49,291 nt of DNA from Prevotella sp. (GCA_017478025.1 JAFVGZ010000038.1:1-49291), one strand, 5' to 3'. Counted from the stretch's first letter, positions 6,626 through 16,106 are shown. Notes: a model not told the origin generated them from the sequence alone. Numbers and translations: made by a program.

Positions 6626-7291
6626 ATGCTGATAGATTATAAGAACGTAAACATCAGTCACGATGATGACGAGGTGGTGCTGAAGGATGTGGACTTTGGT
6701 GTCAATCCTGGCGAGTTTGTATATATCATTGGCAAGGTGGGTTCGGGCAAGAGCTCACTGCTCCGCACCATCTATGGCGAAATGGATATAGATACGGCAG
6801 ATAATGCCGTGGTGCTGGAGCGTGACATGCTGAAGATAAGGCGCAAGGAGATACAGGCCCTGCGCAGGGAGATAGGTGTGATATTCCAGGACTTCAAACT
6901 GCTCACGGACCGCAATGTGAGAAAGAATTTGGACTTTGTCCTCAAGGCAACAGGATGGAATGATAAGGAAGACCGTGCACAGAGAATCGAAGAGGTGCTG
7001 AAAGAGGTGCAGATGGAAGGCATGGAGGAAAGGATGCCACATGAGCTCTCTGGCGGCGAGCAACAACGCATCGCCATTGCACGCTCGCTCCTCAATTCGC
7101 CAAAGATGATACTGGCCGATGAGCCTACAGGTAATCTCGACTCAGAGACAACGGAGCAGATCATGAACGTGTTCAAGGAAATATCTGCATCAGGAACAGC
7201 CGTAGTGATAACGACACACAACATGTCGCTACTGGAGAAATATCCCGGCACGGTATATCAATGTGAAGGAAATAAAATGACAAAACAATAA
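6626..7291 (+). CDS. ftsE: FtsE-like ABC transporter ATP-binding protein
   Basis: This is an ABC ATPase of the FtsE/LolD group. With FtsX it is expected at the inner membrane during division, where the pair controls peptidoglycan hydrolases. Walker [10 protein letters not shown] (36-44), the Q-loop in FQDFKLL, signature LSGGEQQR (141-148), Walker B MILADE (161-166) and the switch His198 are all intact. At 221 residues the length is normal. It starts 10 bases after hisE and precedes lysC by 13, so it may be part of a long operon. No FtsX is next to it, as is common in Bacteroidales. Confidence 0.88.
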   Translation: MLIDYKNVNISHDDDEVVLKDVDFGVNPGEFVYIIGKVGSGKSSLLRTIYGEMDIDTADNAVVLERDMLKIRRKEIQALRREIGVIFQDFKLLTDRNVRKNLDFVLKATGWNDKEDRAQRIEEVLKEVQMEGMEERMPHELSGGEQQRIAIARSLLNSPKMILADEPTGNLDSETTEQIMNVFKEISASGTAVVITTHNMSLLEKYPGTVYQCEGNKMTKQ

Positions 7292-7304
7292 AACAGAATA
7301 TACA

Positions 7305-8630
7305 ATGAAAGTAATGAAATTCGGCGGCACTTCGGTTGGCTCGCCAGAGCGCATGAAAGGTGTTGCTCAACTTATAACAAAGTCAGGAGAACCTACGTTC
7401 GTAGTGCTGTCAGCAATGTCGGGCACAACAAATTCTCTGGTTGAGATTTCGGATTATCTCTATAAGAAGAACCCAGAGGGTGCCCAGGAGGTAATCAACC
7501 AGCTGGAGCTCAAATACATGGGACATGTGGACAAACTCTACTCCACAGATGCCATGAAGAAGACAACGGGAGAATTCATAAAGAAGGAATTTGAGTACCT
7601 GCGCTCTTTCACCAAGGACACATTCACCTCGTTTGAGGAGAAGATTGTAGTAGCCCAGGGTGAGGTGATATCTACCAATATGGTGGTGAACTATCTGAAG
7701 GAGCAGGGCATAAAGGCCGTACTTCTCGATGCGCTGAGCTTCATGCGCACAGACAAGAACTCTGAGCCCGATATGCCATATATCAAGGAGAACATCACAA
7801 GAGTGATGAAAGCCAACCAGGGCTATCAGATATACATCACGCAGGGCTTTGTATGCCGCAACGCATACGATGAGGTAGATAACCTGCAGCGCGGCGGCTC
7901 TGACTATACCGCCTCCCTGATAGGTGCGGCGCTCATGAGCGACGAGATACAGATATGGACCGACATCGACGGTATGCACAACAACGATCCGCGCATCGTG
8001 GAAAAGACTGATGCCGTGCATCAGCTGAACTTTGAAGAGGCTGCGGAGCTGGCATATTTCGGTGCCAAGATACTTCACCCGACATGTGTGCAGCCTGCCA
8101 AATATGCCGGCGTGCCCGTACGTATCAAGAACACCATGGACCCCGACGCAGAGGGAACGGTGGTAGATAACGTTCTGGTAAGAGGAAAGATAAAGGCCGT
8201 AGCCGCTAAGGACAATATCACGGCGATAAAGATAAAGTCAAGCAGAATGCTGCTCGCTACGGGCTTCCTGCGCAAGGTGTTTGAGATATTTGAGACCTAC
8301 AACACTCCTATCGACATGATAACAACATCAGAGGTAGGCGTGAGCGTGACCATCGACAAGACATCCAACCTCACGAAGATTATGGATGAGCTGAAGAAGT
8401 ATGGTACTGTGACTGTGGATAGCGACATGTGTATAATCTGCGTGGTGGGTGACCTGGATTGGAGCAACGTGGGCTTTGAGACCCTCGTGACCGACGCAAT
8501 GGCAAACATACCTGTGCGCATGATTTCCTATGGAGGCTCAAACTACAATATCTCATTCCTCATTCGTGAGAATGACAAGAAGCAAGCACTTCAGAACCTC
8601 TCTGCAAAACTCTTCAACAAGGAGGACTAA
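7305..8630 (+). CDS. lysC: Aspartokinase
   Basis: This enzyme phosphorylates aspartate, the first step toward lysine, diaminopimelate, methionine and threonine. MKVMKFGGTSVGSPERM is the family N-terminus. RGGSDYTASLIG (about 197-208) and the WTDIDG loop are substrate and ATP contacts. Two ACT domains fill the C-terminal region from about residue 300 and suggest feedback control by an amino acid. The 441-residue length fits a monofunctional enzyme with no homoserine dehydrogenase fusion. lysA follows directly, so the pair probably serves lysine and peptidoglycan precursor supply. Confidence 0.95.
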   Translation: MKVMKFGGTSVGSPERMKGVAQLITKSGEPTFVVLSAMSGTTNSLVEISDYLYKKNPEGAQEVINQLELKYMGHVDKLYSTDAMKKTTGEFIKKEFEYLRSFTKDTFTSFEEKIVVAQGEVISTNMVVNYLKEQGIKAVLLDALSFMRTDKNSEPDMPYIKENITRVMKANQGYQIYITQGFVCRNAYDEVDNLQRGGSDYTASLIGAALMSDEIQIWTDIDGMHNNDPRIVEKTDAVHQLNFEEAAELAYFGAKILHPTCVQPAKYAGVPVRIKNTMDPDAEGTVVDNVLVRGKIKAVAAKDNITAIKIKSSRMLLATGFLRKVFEIFETYNTPIDMITTSEVGVSVTIDKTSNLTKIMDELKKYGTVTVDSDMCIICVVGDLDWSNVGFETLVTDAMANIPVRMISYGGSNYNISFLIRENDKKQALQNLSAKLFNKED

Positions 8631-8687
8631 CCGCGGAGCCGGACTGCAGTAACACACACACAAACATACAGACAAGAATAAAAAAAG

Positions 8688-9833
8688 ATGAACCTGCCAA
8701 TAGAGAAGTTCAAAGACATAGAGACCCCGTTCTACTATTATGACCGTTCACTCCTTCAGGCTACACTTGACACCATCAAGGGCAGCCTGAAGGAACACCC
8801 TGATTATCACCTGCACTATGCCATAAAGGCCAATGCCAATATCGAGGTGCTGCGCGAGATACAAAAGGCCGGCTTCGGCGTTGATGCTGTCAGCGGCGGG
8901 GAGATACGCCAGGCTCTCAATGCCGGCTTTGACGCGCAGAAGATAGTATATGCCGGAGTGGGTAAGGCCGACTGGGAAATCAACCTGGCTCTCGAGGCCG
9001 GCATATTCTGCTTCAATGTAGAGTCAGAGCCAGAATTGCAGATTATCAACGAGCTGGCAAAGGCTCAGGGCAAGACGGCAAATGTATGCTTCCGCATCAA
9101 TCCCAATGTGGGGGCACATACTCATGCCAACATCACCACAGGCCTGGCAGAGAATAAGTTCGGTATCGCTATGCAGGATATGGAACTGGCCATTCGTGAG
9201 GCGGAGGAGCTGAGCAACATCGAGTTCATAGGCCTGCACTTCCACATAGGAAGTCAGATACTTGAGATGGGTGACTTTGAGGCTCTCTGTGCACGCATCA
9301 ACGAGCTGCAGGACCGCCTGGAGCAGCAGGGCATTACGGTAAAGAATATCAACGTCGGCGGAGGACTGGGCATAGCCTATGACGACCCTGACGGAAAGCC
9401 AATACCAGACTTCAAGGCATACTTCGATACCCATGCCAAGAACCTGAAGCTGCGTGACGGTCAGCAGCTACACTTCGAGTTAGGACGTGCCGTAGTGGGA
9501 CAGATGGGCAGCCTCATAACAAAGGTCCTCTATGTGAAGAAATGTCATGTGAAGCAGTTCTGTATCGTCGATGCAGGCATGAGTGACCTTATCAGACCTG
9601 CCCTGTACGGTGCACATCATTGCATACAGAACCTCTCATCGTCAGCATCTGACACGGAAACATACGATGTCGTAGGCCCCATCTGTGAGTCAAGCGATGT
9701 GTTTGGCAAAGACGAGCAGTTGCCGACATGCAGCCGCGGGGACCTGATAGCTCTGCGTTCTGCCGGCGCGTATGGAGAGATTATGGCATGTCAATACAAC
9801 TGCCGCAATTTGCCTAAGGCGTATATGTTCTAA
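8688..9833 (+). CDS. lysA: Diaminopimelate decarboxylase
   Basis: This PLP-dependent fold III decarboxylase converts meso-diaminopimelate to lysine. HYAIKANAN carries the PLP lysine (Lys47). HFHIGSQ, the glycine-rich NVGGGLGI loop, ELGRAVVG and PICESSDVFG (active-site Cys near residue 333, contributed to the partner subunit) are all present. The length of 381 is slightly short but typical of Bacteroidetes. It lies 57 bases after lysC in the same direction. Confidence 0.95.
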   Translation: MNLPIEKFKDIETPFYYYDRSLLQATLDTIKGSLKEHPDYHLHYAIKANANIEVLREIQKAGFGVDAVSGGEIRQALNAGFDAQKIVYAGVGKADWEINLALEAGIFCFNVESEPELQIINELAKAQGKTANVCFRINPNVGAHTHANITTGLAENKFGIAMQDMELAIREAEELSNIEFIGLHFHIGSQILEMGDFEALCARINELQDRLEQQGITVKNINVGGGLGIAYDDPDGKPIPDFKAYFDTHAKNLKLRDGQQLHFELGRAVVGQMGSLITKVLYVKKCHVKQFCIVDAGMSDLIRPALYGAHHCIQNLSSSASDTETYDVVGPICESSDVFGKDEQLPTCSRGDLIALRSAGAYGEIMACQYNCRNLPKAYMF

Positions 9834-9839
9834 AAACCA

Positions 9840-10991
9840 GTGACAATACTACACTACATATCAGACATCAACGGCTCAAATACCATGACCGACGCGGTAT
9901 TGAGGATGTTGTTGGCCACATCCAAAGTAATGGATGTGCACCTGCTCACATCTTCGCCCCTTCGAGACGGCTTAGCCGCTGAGCTGACAGAAAGATATGG
10001 TATCAAGACACATCTGGCAGAACTGAGCGAGGGTAATAACCCGCTACGATATATAGAATATAATAGGTACGTGCGCACGCGAATAGAGGAATGTCATCCC
10101 CATATCGTGCACGTACATGGCTCATGGGACGTTAAGGCTGCCATTGTGCAACGATGCGCACGAAAGATGAAACTGGTGACGATAGTGTCTCCACATAGGG
10201 GACTGTCACCGGAGATAATAGACATCGATTTCTGGAAGAGCCGCCTGTGGAAGATGCTGCTCTATCAGATACAGATGATAAGCAGGTGCACAGCCGTTGC
10301 TGCTATGAATGACAAAGAGCGTGAAGATGTCTTAGGCCTGGGGCTGAAGAGACGTATAGAGGTAATGCCTGCTATGACCGGTCAGAACAGCGGCGAACTC
10401 TGTGCAGCATTGACAGAGACATATCGCAAAGCCCTGGACTCATCATACCGGCTGTTCTTGCTCGACGATGAGACGAAATTCCTTGAGGCAACGGTAAGGA
10501 CAGCCATAGCCGATGATGATGTCAAAACGGAGATACCTTCTCTTAACGGTCTGTCTTTCAGACGCATCTCCTTCCTTGCCTTTGATGAGGATGCAACGGA
10601 GATAATGAAGCGTGGTGCAGAGAAGGCGGGGATGTATCTGCCACAGGAGATAGATGTGGCCAACCTGCCGCGTTATAAGAACAAACACGCTAAGACGCTC
10701 CGCTCCCTGGAAGAAATGTCGAAGACGATAAACGTAAACCACATCCCGGAGGAGCAGCGTGAGGAGCGCAGGGCGGTACAGATGATAGTACAGGCATGGA
10801 CAATGGGCAAGAAACGCATGACCCTGAGAAACTGGGCGGAACTGTATGACCTCTTCCGCAACAGGGACTTCAATGAGGATATAGTGGGAAATGAGTTACG
10901 CCATAGACGATTGAAGAGATTTACCAAACGAATACAGAAAGACCTGAAGTCACGTTTCGCATTGAAGGAGGGATACGTGATATTTCAATAA
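9840..10991 (+). CDS. Glycosyltransferase family 4-like protein with divergent C-terminus
   Basis: The N-terminal part (residues about 1-180) looks like a GT-B acceptor domain: ILHYISDINGSNTM, then PHIVHVHGSWDVKAAI, then SPHRGLSPEI, followed by AMNDKEREDV. The C-terminal half lacks the usual EX7E donor-binding pattern and instead carries charged helices. Sugar transfer is therefore uncertain, and this may be a degenerate or specialised member. The start is a GTG at 9840, six bases after the lysA stop. It precedes fbp by 22 bases, consistent with one transcription unit. Confidence 0.6.
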   Translation: MTILHYISDINGSNTMTDAVLRMLLATSKVMDVHLLTSSPLRDGLAAELTERYGIKTHLAELSEGNNPLRYIEYNRYVRTRIEECHPHIVHVHGSWDVKAAIVQRCARKMKLVTIVSPHRGLSPEIIDIDFWKSRLWKMLLYQIQMISRCTAVAAMNDKEREDVLGLGLKRRIEVMPAMTGQNSGELCAALTETYRKALDSSYRLFLLDDETKFLEATVRTAIADDDVKTEIPSLNGLSFRRISFLAFDEDATEIMKRGAEKAGMYLPQEIDVANLPRYKNKHAKTLRSLEEMSKTINVNHIPEEQREERRAVQMIVQAWTMGKKRMTLRNWAELYDLFRNRDFNEDIVGNELRHRRLKRFTKRIQKDLKSRFALKEGYVIFQ

Positions 10992-11013
10992 AGGCGGGAA
11001 CTGACATAATCTG

Positions 11014-13047
11014 ATGAAAGACAAAAAAGACAGAAGAATGAAATACGATATAGAGCACGACATACATTACCTGAACCTGTTGGCGAAATCCTTTCCCAAC
11101 ATTGCGGCAGCATCAACGGAGATAATCAACCTCTCGGCTATCCTCAATCTGCCAAAGGGCACAGAGCATTTCCTTGCCGACATACACGGAGAGCATGAGG
11201 CGTTCTTGCATGTTCTGAAGAATGCCTCTGGGCGTATCTCGCGCAAAGTAGATGAGATCTTTGGCGAGTATATGCCATTGGCGGCAAAGAAGGAATTGTG
11301 CACGCTAATCTATTATCCTGAGCAGAAACTGGAATTGATAAAGAACCAATATGCCGGTCAGGATGCGCAGGATGATGCGCAGGAAAGCCTTGAAGAGTGG
11401 TATCGCATGATTCTTCATCAGTTGGTGAAGGTATTCCGCGTCATCAGCTCAAAATATACCCGTTCAAAGGTGCGTAAGTCATTCCCGCCGGAGTATAGCT
11501 ACATTCTGGAGGAACTGCTCCACACACGTACAGAGGAAAGGGACAAGGCACAGTATGTCAACGTCATCATCGATGAGATAATATCCACCGACAGCGCAGA
11601 CGATTTCATCACGGCTATTGCCAATGTCATCCAGCGTCTTGCCATAGACCAGCTCCACATCCTCGGCGATGTGTATGATCGCGGCCCCGGTGCCCACATC
11701 ATCATGGACAAGCTCTGCGAATATCACTCATGGGACATCCAATGGGGCAACCACGACATCCTTTGGATGGGAGCCTGCGTGGGTAATGACGCATGCATCT
11801 GCAACGTCATCAGACTCTCGCTGCGCTATGCTAACCTGCTGACTTTGGAAGACGGTTACGGCATCAATCTCATGCCGCTGGCTACCTTTGCTATGGAGAC
11901 ATACGGCGATGACCCCTGCACAGCATTCCAGCCAAGGCTGAACCCTGAGAACGAAGAGCGTTTTGACCAAAAGACACTACGCCTGATGGCCATGATGCAC
12001 AAGGCCATTACCGTCCTGCAGTTCAAGGCCGAGGCCGCCATCATCAAGCGAAATCCATCATGGAAGATGGATGATCGCATGATGCTCAACCATATAGACT
12101 TTACCAACGGTACCGTAGAGGTGGAAGGAAAGCGCTATGCCATGCTCGACATGAACTTTCCGACGGTAACCCCCGAAGACCCAAGCGCGTTCTCTGAGGA
12201 GGAGCTGCAGCTGATGAAGAAGCTGCACCACTCGTTCCGCGTCTCTGAGAAGCTGCAACGCCACATCAAGACAATCCTCTCTCATGGTTGCATGTATGCT
12301 ATCTACAACAACAACCTCCTCTTCCACGCCTCTGTCCCCATGAATCAGGACGGCACGCTGAAGGAGGTGGAGATAATGCCGGGAGTGACCTGCTCAGGAC
12401 GTGTACTGATGAAGAAAATCGGCATGATGATACGCTCTGCCTTTGCTTACGATACACCGATGGAGGAGAAACGCTATGCCAAGGACTACTTCATGTACCT
12501 CTGGTGCGGCAAGGACTCATGCCTTTTCGACAAAGCTAAGATGGCTACGTTTGAGCGTTACTTCCTTGCAGAGAAGGAGACACACGTGGAAGAGAAGGGA
12601 TGGTTCTTCAAACTACGTGAATTGGAGAAGACGGCAGACACTATTCTTGACTCCTTCGGAGTGACAGGCGAGAACCGTCACATCATCAACGGTCACGTGC
12701 CTGTGCATGTAAAGAAGGGCGAGCTGCCCATCAAGGCCAACGGAAAGATTATGGTTATTGACGGAGGCTTTGCCGAGCCTTATCATAAGGAGACCGGCAT
12801 AGCCGGCTACACACTCGTATATCACTCACGTGAGTTTGAATTGGTGCAGCATGAGCCGTTTACTAATGTAGAGGATGCCGTAAGGGAAGGCCGCGACATC
12901 AAGTCATCCACACAGATTGTTGCAACAACAGGACGTCGTCTGCTCGTGGCAGATACCGATAGAGGAAAGGAACTGCAACAACAGATTGATGACCTCAGGG
13001 AACTGCTCTACGCCTTCCGTCATGGATTTATAAAAGAGGTAAAATGA
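11014..13047 (+). CDS. fbp: Fructose-1,6-bisphosphatase class 3
   Basis: This enzyme performs the gluconeogenic dephosphorylation of fructose-1,6-bisphosphate. At 677 residues it matches the large class III (Firmicutes/Bacteroidetes) enzyme. Metal-binding phosphoesterase motifs are visible: LADIHGEHEAF (about 54-64), LGDVYDRGPG (about 216-225) and GNHDILW (about 245-251). A further C-terminal INGHVPVHVKKGE and IDGGFAEPYHKETGIAGYTL block is characteristic of the family. The stop codon overlaps the start of the next gene by four bases. Confidence 0.95.
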   Translation: MKDKKDRRMKYDIEHDIHYLNLLAKSFPNIAAASTEIINLSAILNLPKGTEHFLADIHGEHEAFLHVLKNASGRISRKVDEIFGEYMPLAAKKELCTLIYYPEQKLELIKNQYAGQDAQDDAQESLEEWYRMILHQLVKVFRVISSKYTRSKVRKSFPPEYSYILEELLHTRTEERDKAQYVNVIIDEIISTDSADDFITAIANVIQRLAIDQLHILGDVYDRGPGAHIIMDKLCEYHSWDIQWGNHDILWMGACVGNDACICNVIRLSLRYANLLTLEDGYGINLMPLATFAMETYGDDPCTAFQPRLNPENEERFDQKTLRLMAMMHKAITVLQFKAEAAIIKRNPSWKMDDRMMLNHIDFTNGTVEVEGKRYAMLDMNFPTVTPEDPSAFSEEELQLMKKLHHSFRVSEKLQRHIKTILSHGCMYAIYNNNLLFHASVPMNQDGTLKEVEIMPGVTCSGRVLMKKIGMMIRSAFAYDTPMEEKRYAKDYFMYLWCGKDSCLFDKAKMATFERYFLAEKETHVEEKGWFFKLRELEKTADTILDSFGVTGENRHIINGHVPVHVKKGELPIKANGKIMVIDGGFAEPYHKETGIAGYTLVYHSREFELVQHEPFTNVEDAVREGRDIKSSTQIVATTGRRLLVADTDRGKELQQQIDDLRELLYAFRHGFIKEVK

Positions 13048-13394
13048 TGAAACAGACCAGCATTAACATAGCCCTCGCAATACCGGTAATACTCTTTGCT
13101 GCGCTGGCGCTAACAAAAGGACTGCCTGAGACGAGCATATTCAATTCCTCGGTATTCTATTATCAGTATGCCATAACATTCCTCACCATCGCCGGCATAC
13201 CTGCCCTGCTATGGTTTGTGAGGAAGGACAGGTTCCAGAACCGCTACACTTACAAAAAGGTTCTGAAAATCAGACTGGCAATTCTCGAGGTGCTGACAAT
13301 CATTGAGATTTGCAGCTATTTCTTTATACCTAATGTGGCTTTCTTCTATCTCGCCGTCATCACGTACCTCTCAATCTTCTTTGTCAGGAAATGA
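13044..13394 (+). CDS. Small integral membrane protein, unknown function
   Basis: This is a 116-residue protein with about four predicted membrane segments: residues about 7-24, 40-58, 75-93 and 97-113. A basic loop (RKDRFQNRYTYKK) lies between the second and third. It overlaps fbp by four bases at the start and the GNAT gene by four bases at the end, so it is translationally coupled to both. I do not recognise a named family. Confidence 0.75.
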   Translation: MMKQTSINIALAIPVILFAALALTKGLPETSIFNSSVFYYQYAITFLTIAGIPALLWFVRKDRFQNRYTYKKVLKIRLAILEVLTIIEICSYFFIPNVAFFYLAVITYLSIFFVRK

Positions 13395-13885
13395 AACTGC
13401 GAGCACTTGAGCCTGAGGATCTCGAACTTCTCTACACGATAGAGAATGATGCGGAACATTGGGACACCTCGTCCACCAATGTGCCGTACAGTCGTTATGC
13501 CCTGCGAGACTATCTCGCAAACCAGTCCAACGATATCTTCATAGACCGTCAGGTGCGTCTCGTCATCATTAATGATGAGGGAGAGGCTGTAGGGCTGATA
13601 GATCTGTTCAACTTCTGCCCAGAACATCAGCGGGCAGAGCTGGGGATTGCCATGCTGCGCAGGCATAGGGGTAAGGGATATGGCACAAAGGCCGTTGAAG
13701 AACTCATACGGTACGCACGTGACACCATGCACCTCCACCAGATTACAGCTATAGTGGCCGAGGACAACCTCCCGTCACGCAAACTAATGTCAGATGCAGG
13801 TTTTACCAAAGTAGCCGTTTTGAACGATTGGCTATTCACCACAGAGGTATACAAGAATGCCATCCTGCTGCAAAAGATTCTGTAA
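13391..13885 (+). CDS. GNAT family N-acetyltransferase (RimJ/SpeG type)
   Basis: This 164-residue protein has the GNAT layout. An N-terminal MKLRALEPEDLELLYTIEN segment is followed by central beta strands with GEAVGLIDLFNF. The acetyl-CoA pyrophosphate loop RRHRGKGYGTKAVEELI comes next, then ITAIVAEDNLPSRKLMSDAGF, typical of RimJ/RimL-like enzymes. The substrate could be a protein N-terminus, an amino acid or a polyamine and cannot be fixed from sequence. Confidence 0.88.
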   Translation: MKLRALEPEDLELLYTIENDAEHWDTSSTNVPYSRYALRDYLANQSNDIFIDRQVRLVIINDEGEAVGLIDLFNFCPEHQRAELGIAMLRRHRGKGYGTKAVEELIRYARDTMHLHQITAIVAEDNLPSRKLMSDAGFTKVAVLNDWLFTTEVYKNAILLQKIL

Positions 13886-13928
13886 CCCTCCGCAAATAAG
13901 GAACAATCTGCACAACCTCACACACTCA

Positions 13929-15176
13929 ATGGGACAAAAGGAATTCTATAAATACACTCGCAGCAATGCGTTTAAGGAGATGCTCCGGAATTACGAGAGC
14001 GCACGTGAGCGTGGCGAGATGATTTATCTCGACTCCGACGACCTCATTGATATAGCTGAATACTACCACTCCAACAACGAATACGAGAAAGCCTCCGCTA
14101 CTGCAGACTATTGTACGGAGCTGCACCCCGATGACGCCTCGGCTTTGCTCTTCAAAGCGCGCATGGCTCTTATTGACGAGCATGACACAAAGAAGGCTGC
14201 TGAAGCTTTCAGACTTGTCAAAGACCCCGAAAACTATATCGAGGCAGCATACATACAGGCTGAACTGTTGGTATATCAGGGAAAGGTGCAGGAGGCAGAG
14301 CGTATCTTGCAACGGAAATATGCTGATGTCCTTGCCGGGAAAGACACGGACACTAATGATGACTTCGAAGAAGAGGAGGTAGCCCGCATGCCTCTCGATA
14401 TCGCTATGATGTATGCCGACCTGGGCTTTGAGGGATTGGCTAAGACGTGGATGGAGAAGATGTCGAAACCCGTTGAGGAGATGGAGTATGAATACTACGA
14501 AACATGGGCACGCATCTATCACGCCTACGACCAGACAGACAAAGTGATAGAGTGCCTCAACAAAGCTCTTGACTATGACCCCTACAACTTCAACGGCTGG
14601 ATGGAGCTCTATGACACATACTACAACTACAGAACCCCGATACCCGCAGAAAACGGTCAAGAAACGAGCGAAGCGCAGGCAGCATCTTATGCACGCGAGC
14701 AGGCACGGATGGTTGAAAAAGCTGGCGAATGTGCCGAGTACGCCCTTGCCATCGACCCCGATAGCGACGAGGCGCTCATGGCTATGGGATGCGTGAGATA
14801 TGACCAGGGCAGATTAGACGAAGCCATAGAGTATTACACCAAGTGTGCGCAGCTATATCCCGACCAGGAGCAGCCCTGCCTCTGCTTAGGCTCCGTATAT
14901 CTTGAGAAGCGCGATGCAGCAACAGCCATGCAGCACTTCCGCGAAGCCTTTGAGCGGACCGATTACGACATAACGACTGTCATACGCAGCGGAATCATCT
15001 TCTATGAATTGGGATACATCGCAACCGCATACCAAATCTTCGAAACCATCATAACCCCGTTCTATGAAGCCTCGATGATGTCCGAATGCCCGCCTCTCTT
15101 GTTGACATACATGCTACGTTGCTGCAAAGAACTTGACAAAACAGAAGAGTACAATCGCTACTCACAATTCAAATAG
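13929..15176 (+). CDS. Tetratricopeptide repeat protein
   Basis: This is a 415-residue soluble protein built from helical TPR units, for example EYYHSNNEYEKASATADYC, the VRYDQGRLDEAIEYYTKCA unit, and later LGSVYLEKRDAATAMQHFREA. No signal peptide or membrane segment is visible, so a cytoplasmic protein-interaction role is likely. The frame is open upstream to 13857, but the ATG at 13929 (MGQKEFYKY) follows the GNAT stop and gives a sensible N-terminus. The partner is unknown. Confidence 0.85.
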   Translation: MGQKEFYKYTRSNAFKEMLRNYESARERGEMIYLDSDDLIDIAEYYHSNNEYEKASATADYCTELHPDDASALLFKARMALIDEHDTKKAAEAFRLVKDPENYIEAAYIQAELLVYQGKVQEAERILQRKYADVLAGKDTDTNDDFEEEEVARMPLDIAMMYADLGFEGLAKTWMEKMSKPVEEMEYEYYETWARIYHAYDQTDKVIECLNKALDYDPYNFNGWMELYDTYYNYRTPIPAENGQETSEAQAASYAREQARMVEKAGECAEYALAIDPDSDEALMAMGCVRYDQGRLDEAIEYYTKCAQLYPDQEQPCLCLGSVYLEKRDAATAMQHFREAFERTDYDITTVIRSGIIFYELGYIATAYQIFETIITPFYEASMMSECPPLLLTYMLRCCKELDKTEEYNRYSQFK

Positions 15177-15224
15177 ACTCTCGCATCATGCATTCGATAT
15201 TTTCGCTATATCGATATGACGATC

Positions 15225-15264
15225 ATTCGTAAATTCGTAAATTTGTTAATTCGTTAATTCGTGA
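15225..15264. repeat. Octamer array ATTCGTAA/ATTCGTTA at the dedA start
   Basis: Five 8-base units start at 15225, 15233, 15241, 15249 and 15257. The last contains the possible GTG start codon of dedA. The reverse complement of ATTCGTTA belongs to the same family as the AATTAACG units before hisF. Confidence 0.85.
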
Positions 15265-15893
15265 ACATCATGTTCTCATCACTATTATCCAATCTTAATT
15301 ACTCCACAGTATTCTTCCTGATGCTACTCGAGAGTACTGTCATCCCCGTTCCGTCAGAACTCGTTGTCACTCCCGCGGCCTTCAATGCAGCCGAAGGCGA
15401 GTTCAACATCTGGCTCATCATCCTCTTCGCCACTCTGGGAGCAGATTGCGGAGCCACCATCAACTACCTCGCAGGCTATTACCTTGGCCGCCCCATCATC
15501 TACTCCTTTGCCAACAGCAAATGGGGTAAGATGTGCCTACTCAACCAGCAGAAGGTAGAGAAAGCAGAAAAATACTTCGACAACCACGGGGCCGTTGCCA
15601 CCATCACCGGACGTCTTGTCATAGGCATACGTCATCTCATCAGCATCCCTGCAGGACTGGCAAAGATGAACTACTGGCGGTTCCTGCTCTACACCACAAT
15701 AGGCGCCACAGCATGGCACGCCATTCTCGCTGGGTTGGGGTGGTACCTCCACACCTTCGTCACCAAAGACCAGCTCGAAGACAAAATCATGGAATATAGC
15801 GAATGGATAAAATACATAATCCTTGGTGCTGTAGCCCTCGCGATACTCTTCTATGCTGCCCGTGCTTATTACAAGTCAAGCAAAAAGGAGTAA
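15261..15893 (+). CDS. DedA family membrane protein
   Basis: This is a polytopic inner-membrane protein of the DedA/SNARE-associated superfamily, whose members flip lipids such as undecaprenyl phosphate or phosphatidylethanolamine. The early acidic segment LLESTVIPVPSE, the GADCGATINYLAGYYLGR block and the TGRLVIGIRHLISIPAG motif with conserved Arg and His are hallmarks. The length of 210 is normal. The start is either the GTG at 15261, inside the octamer array, or the ATG at 15270. It carries a lysine-rich C-terminus (KSSKKE). Confidence 0.9.
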   Translation: MNIMFSSLLSNLNYSTVFFLMLLESTVIPVPSELVVTPAAFNAAEGEFNIWLIILFATLGADCGATINYLAGYYLGRPIIYSFANSKWGKMCLLNQQKVEKAEKYFDNHGAVATITGRLVIGIRHLISIPAGLAKMNYWRFLLYTTIGATAWHAILAGLGWYLHTFVTKDQLEDKIMEYSEWIKYIILGAVALAILFYAARAYYKSSKKE

Positions 15894-15948
15894 TATGGGC
15901 AACAAAAAGGGAAATAATTAACAGAAATCAAAAAAAATACAGAAAAAG

Positions 15949-15980
15949 TTTGGCACTTTAAGAAAAATGCCTTAACTTTG
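15949..15980 (+). promoter_or_regulatory. Strong Bacteroidetes-type promoter with no protein gene downstream
   Basis: TTTGG at 15949-15953 and TAACTTTG at 15973-15980 are spaced as in the consensus. Transcription would begin near 15985 and meet a terminator hairpin at 16042-16078. The next protein genes, recX and prmC, lie on the opposite strand. Confidence 0.65.
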
Positions 15981-15984
15981 CAAC

Positions 15985-16078
15985 TGTTATCCTGAATACA
16001 ATCTTTTTACCTTAAGAGAAGCTAATACCTATTGAGATTGGAACGTTCACACTGAGAAGTGCGGACGTTTCGCTTTTT
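15985..16078 (+). ncRNA. Candidate small RNA of about 94 nucleotides
   Basis: The region between the promoter and a terminator contains no meaningful ORF. Immediately before the terminator stem is AGATTGG (16035-16041). The same heptamer sits directly before the terminator at 34553-34578. Known promoter-to-terminator RNAs exist in this order (for example the Bacteroidales-1 motif), but I cannot confirm membership. Confidence 0.5.
16042..16078 (+). terminator. Terminator hairpin of the candidate small RNA
   Basis: Arms 16042-16053 and 16058-16069 pair over 12 positions, with one G-U pair and one mismatch, around a GAGA tetraloop. The run TCGCTTTTT follows. Confidence 0.75.
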
Positions 16079-16106
16079 ATACCCCTCCTATCTGTCATTT
16101 ATTTGT

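Noticed and set aside
7410-8078. 222-codon minus-strand ORF inside lysC
   Set aside because: Antisense shadow of the conserved aspartokinase gene.
13926-14660. 244-codon minus-strand ORF
   Set aside because: Antisense to the TPR protein gene, with low-complexity hydrophobic sequence, no family resemblance and no promoter.
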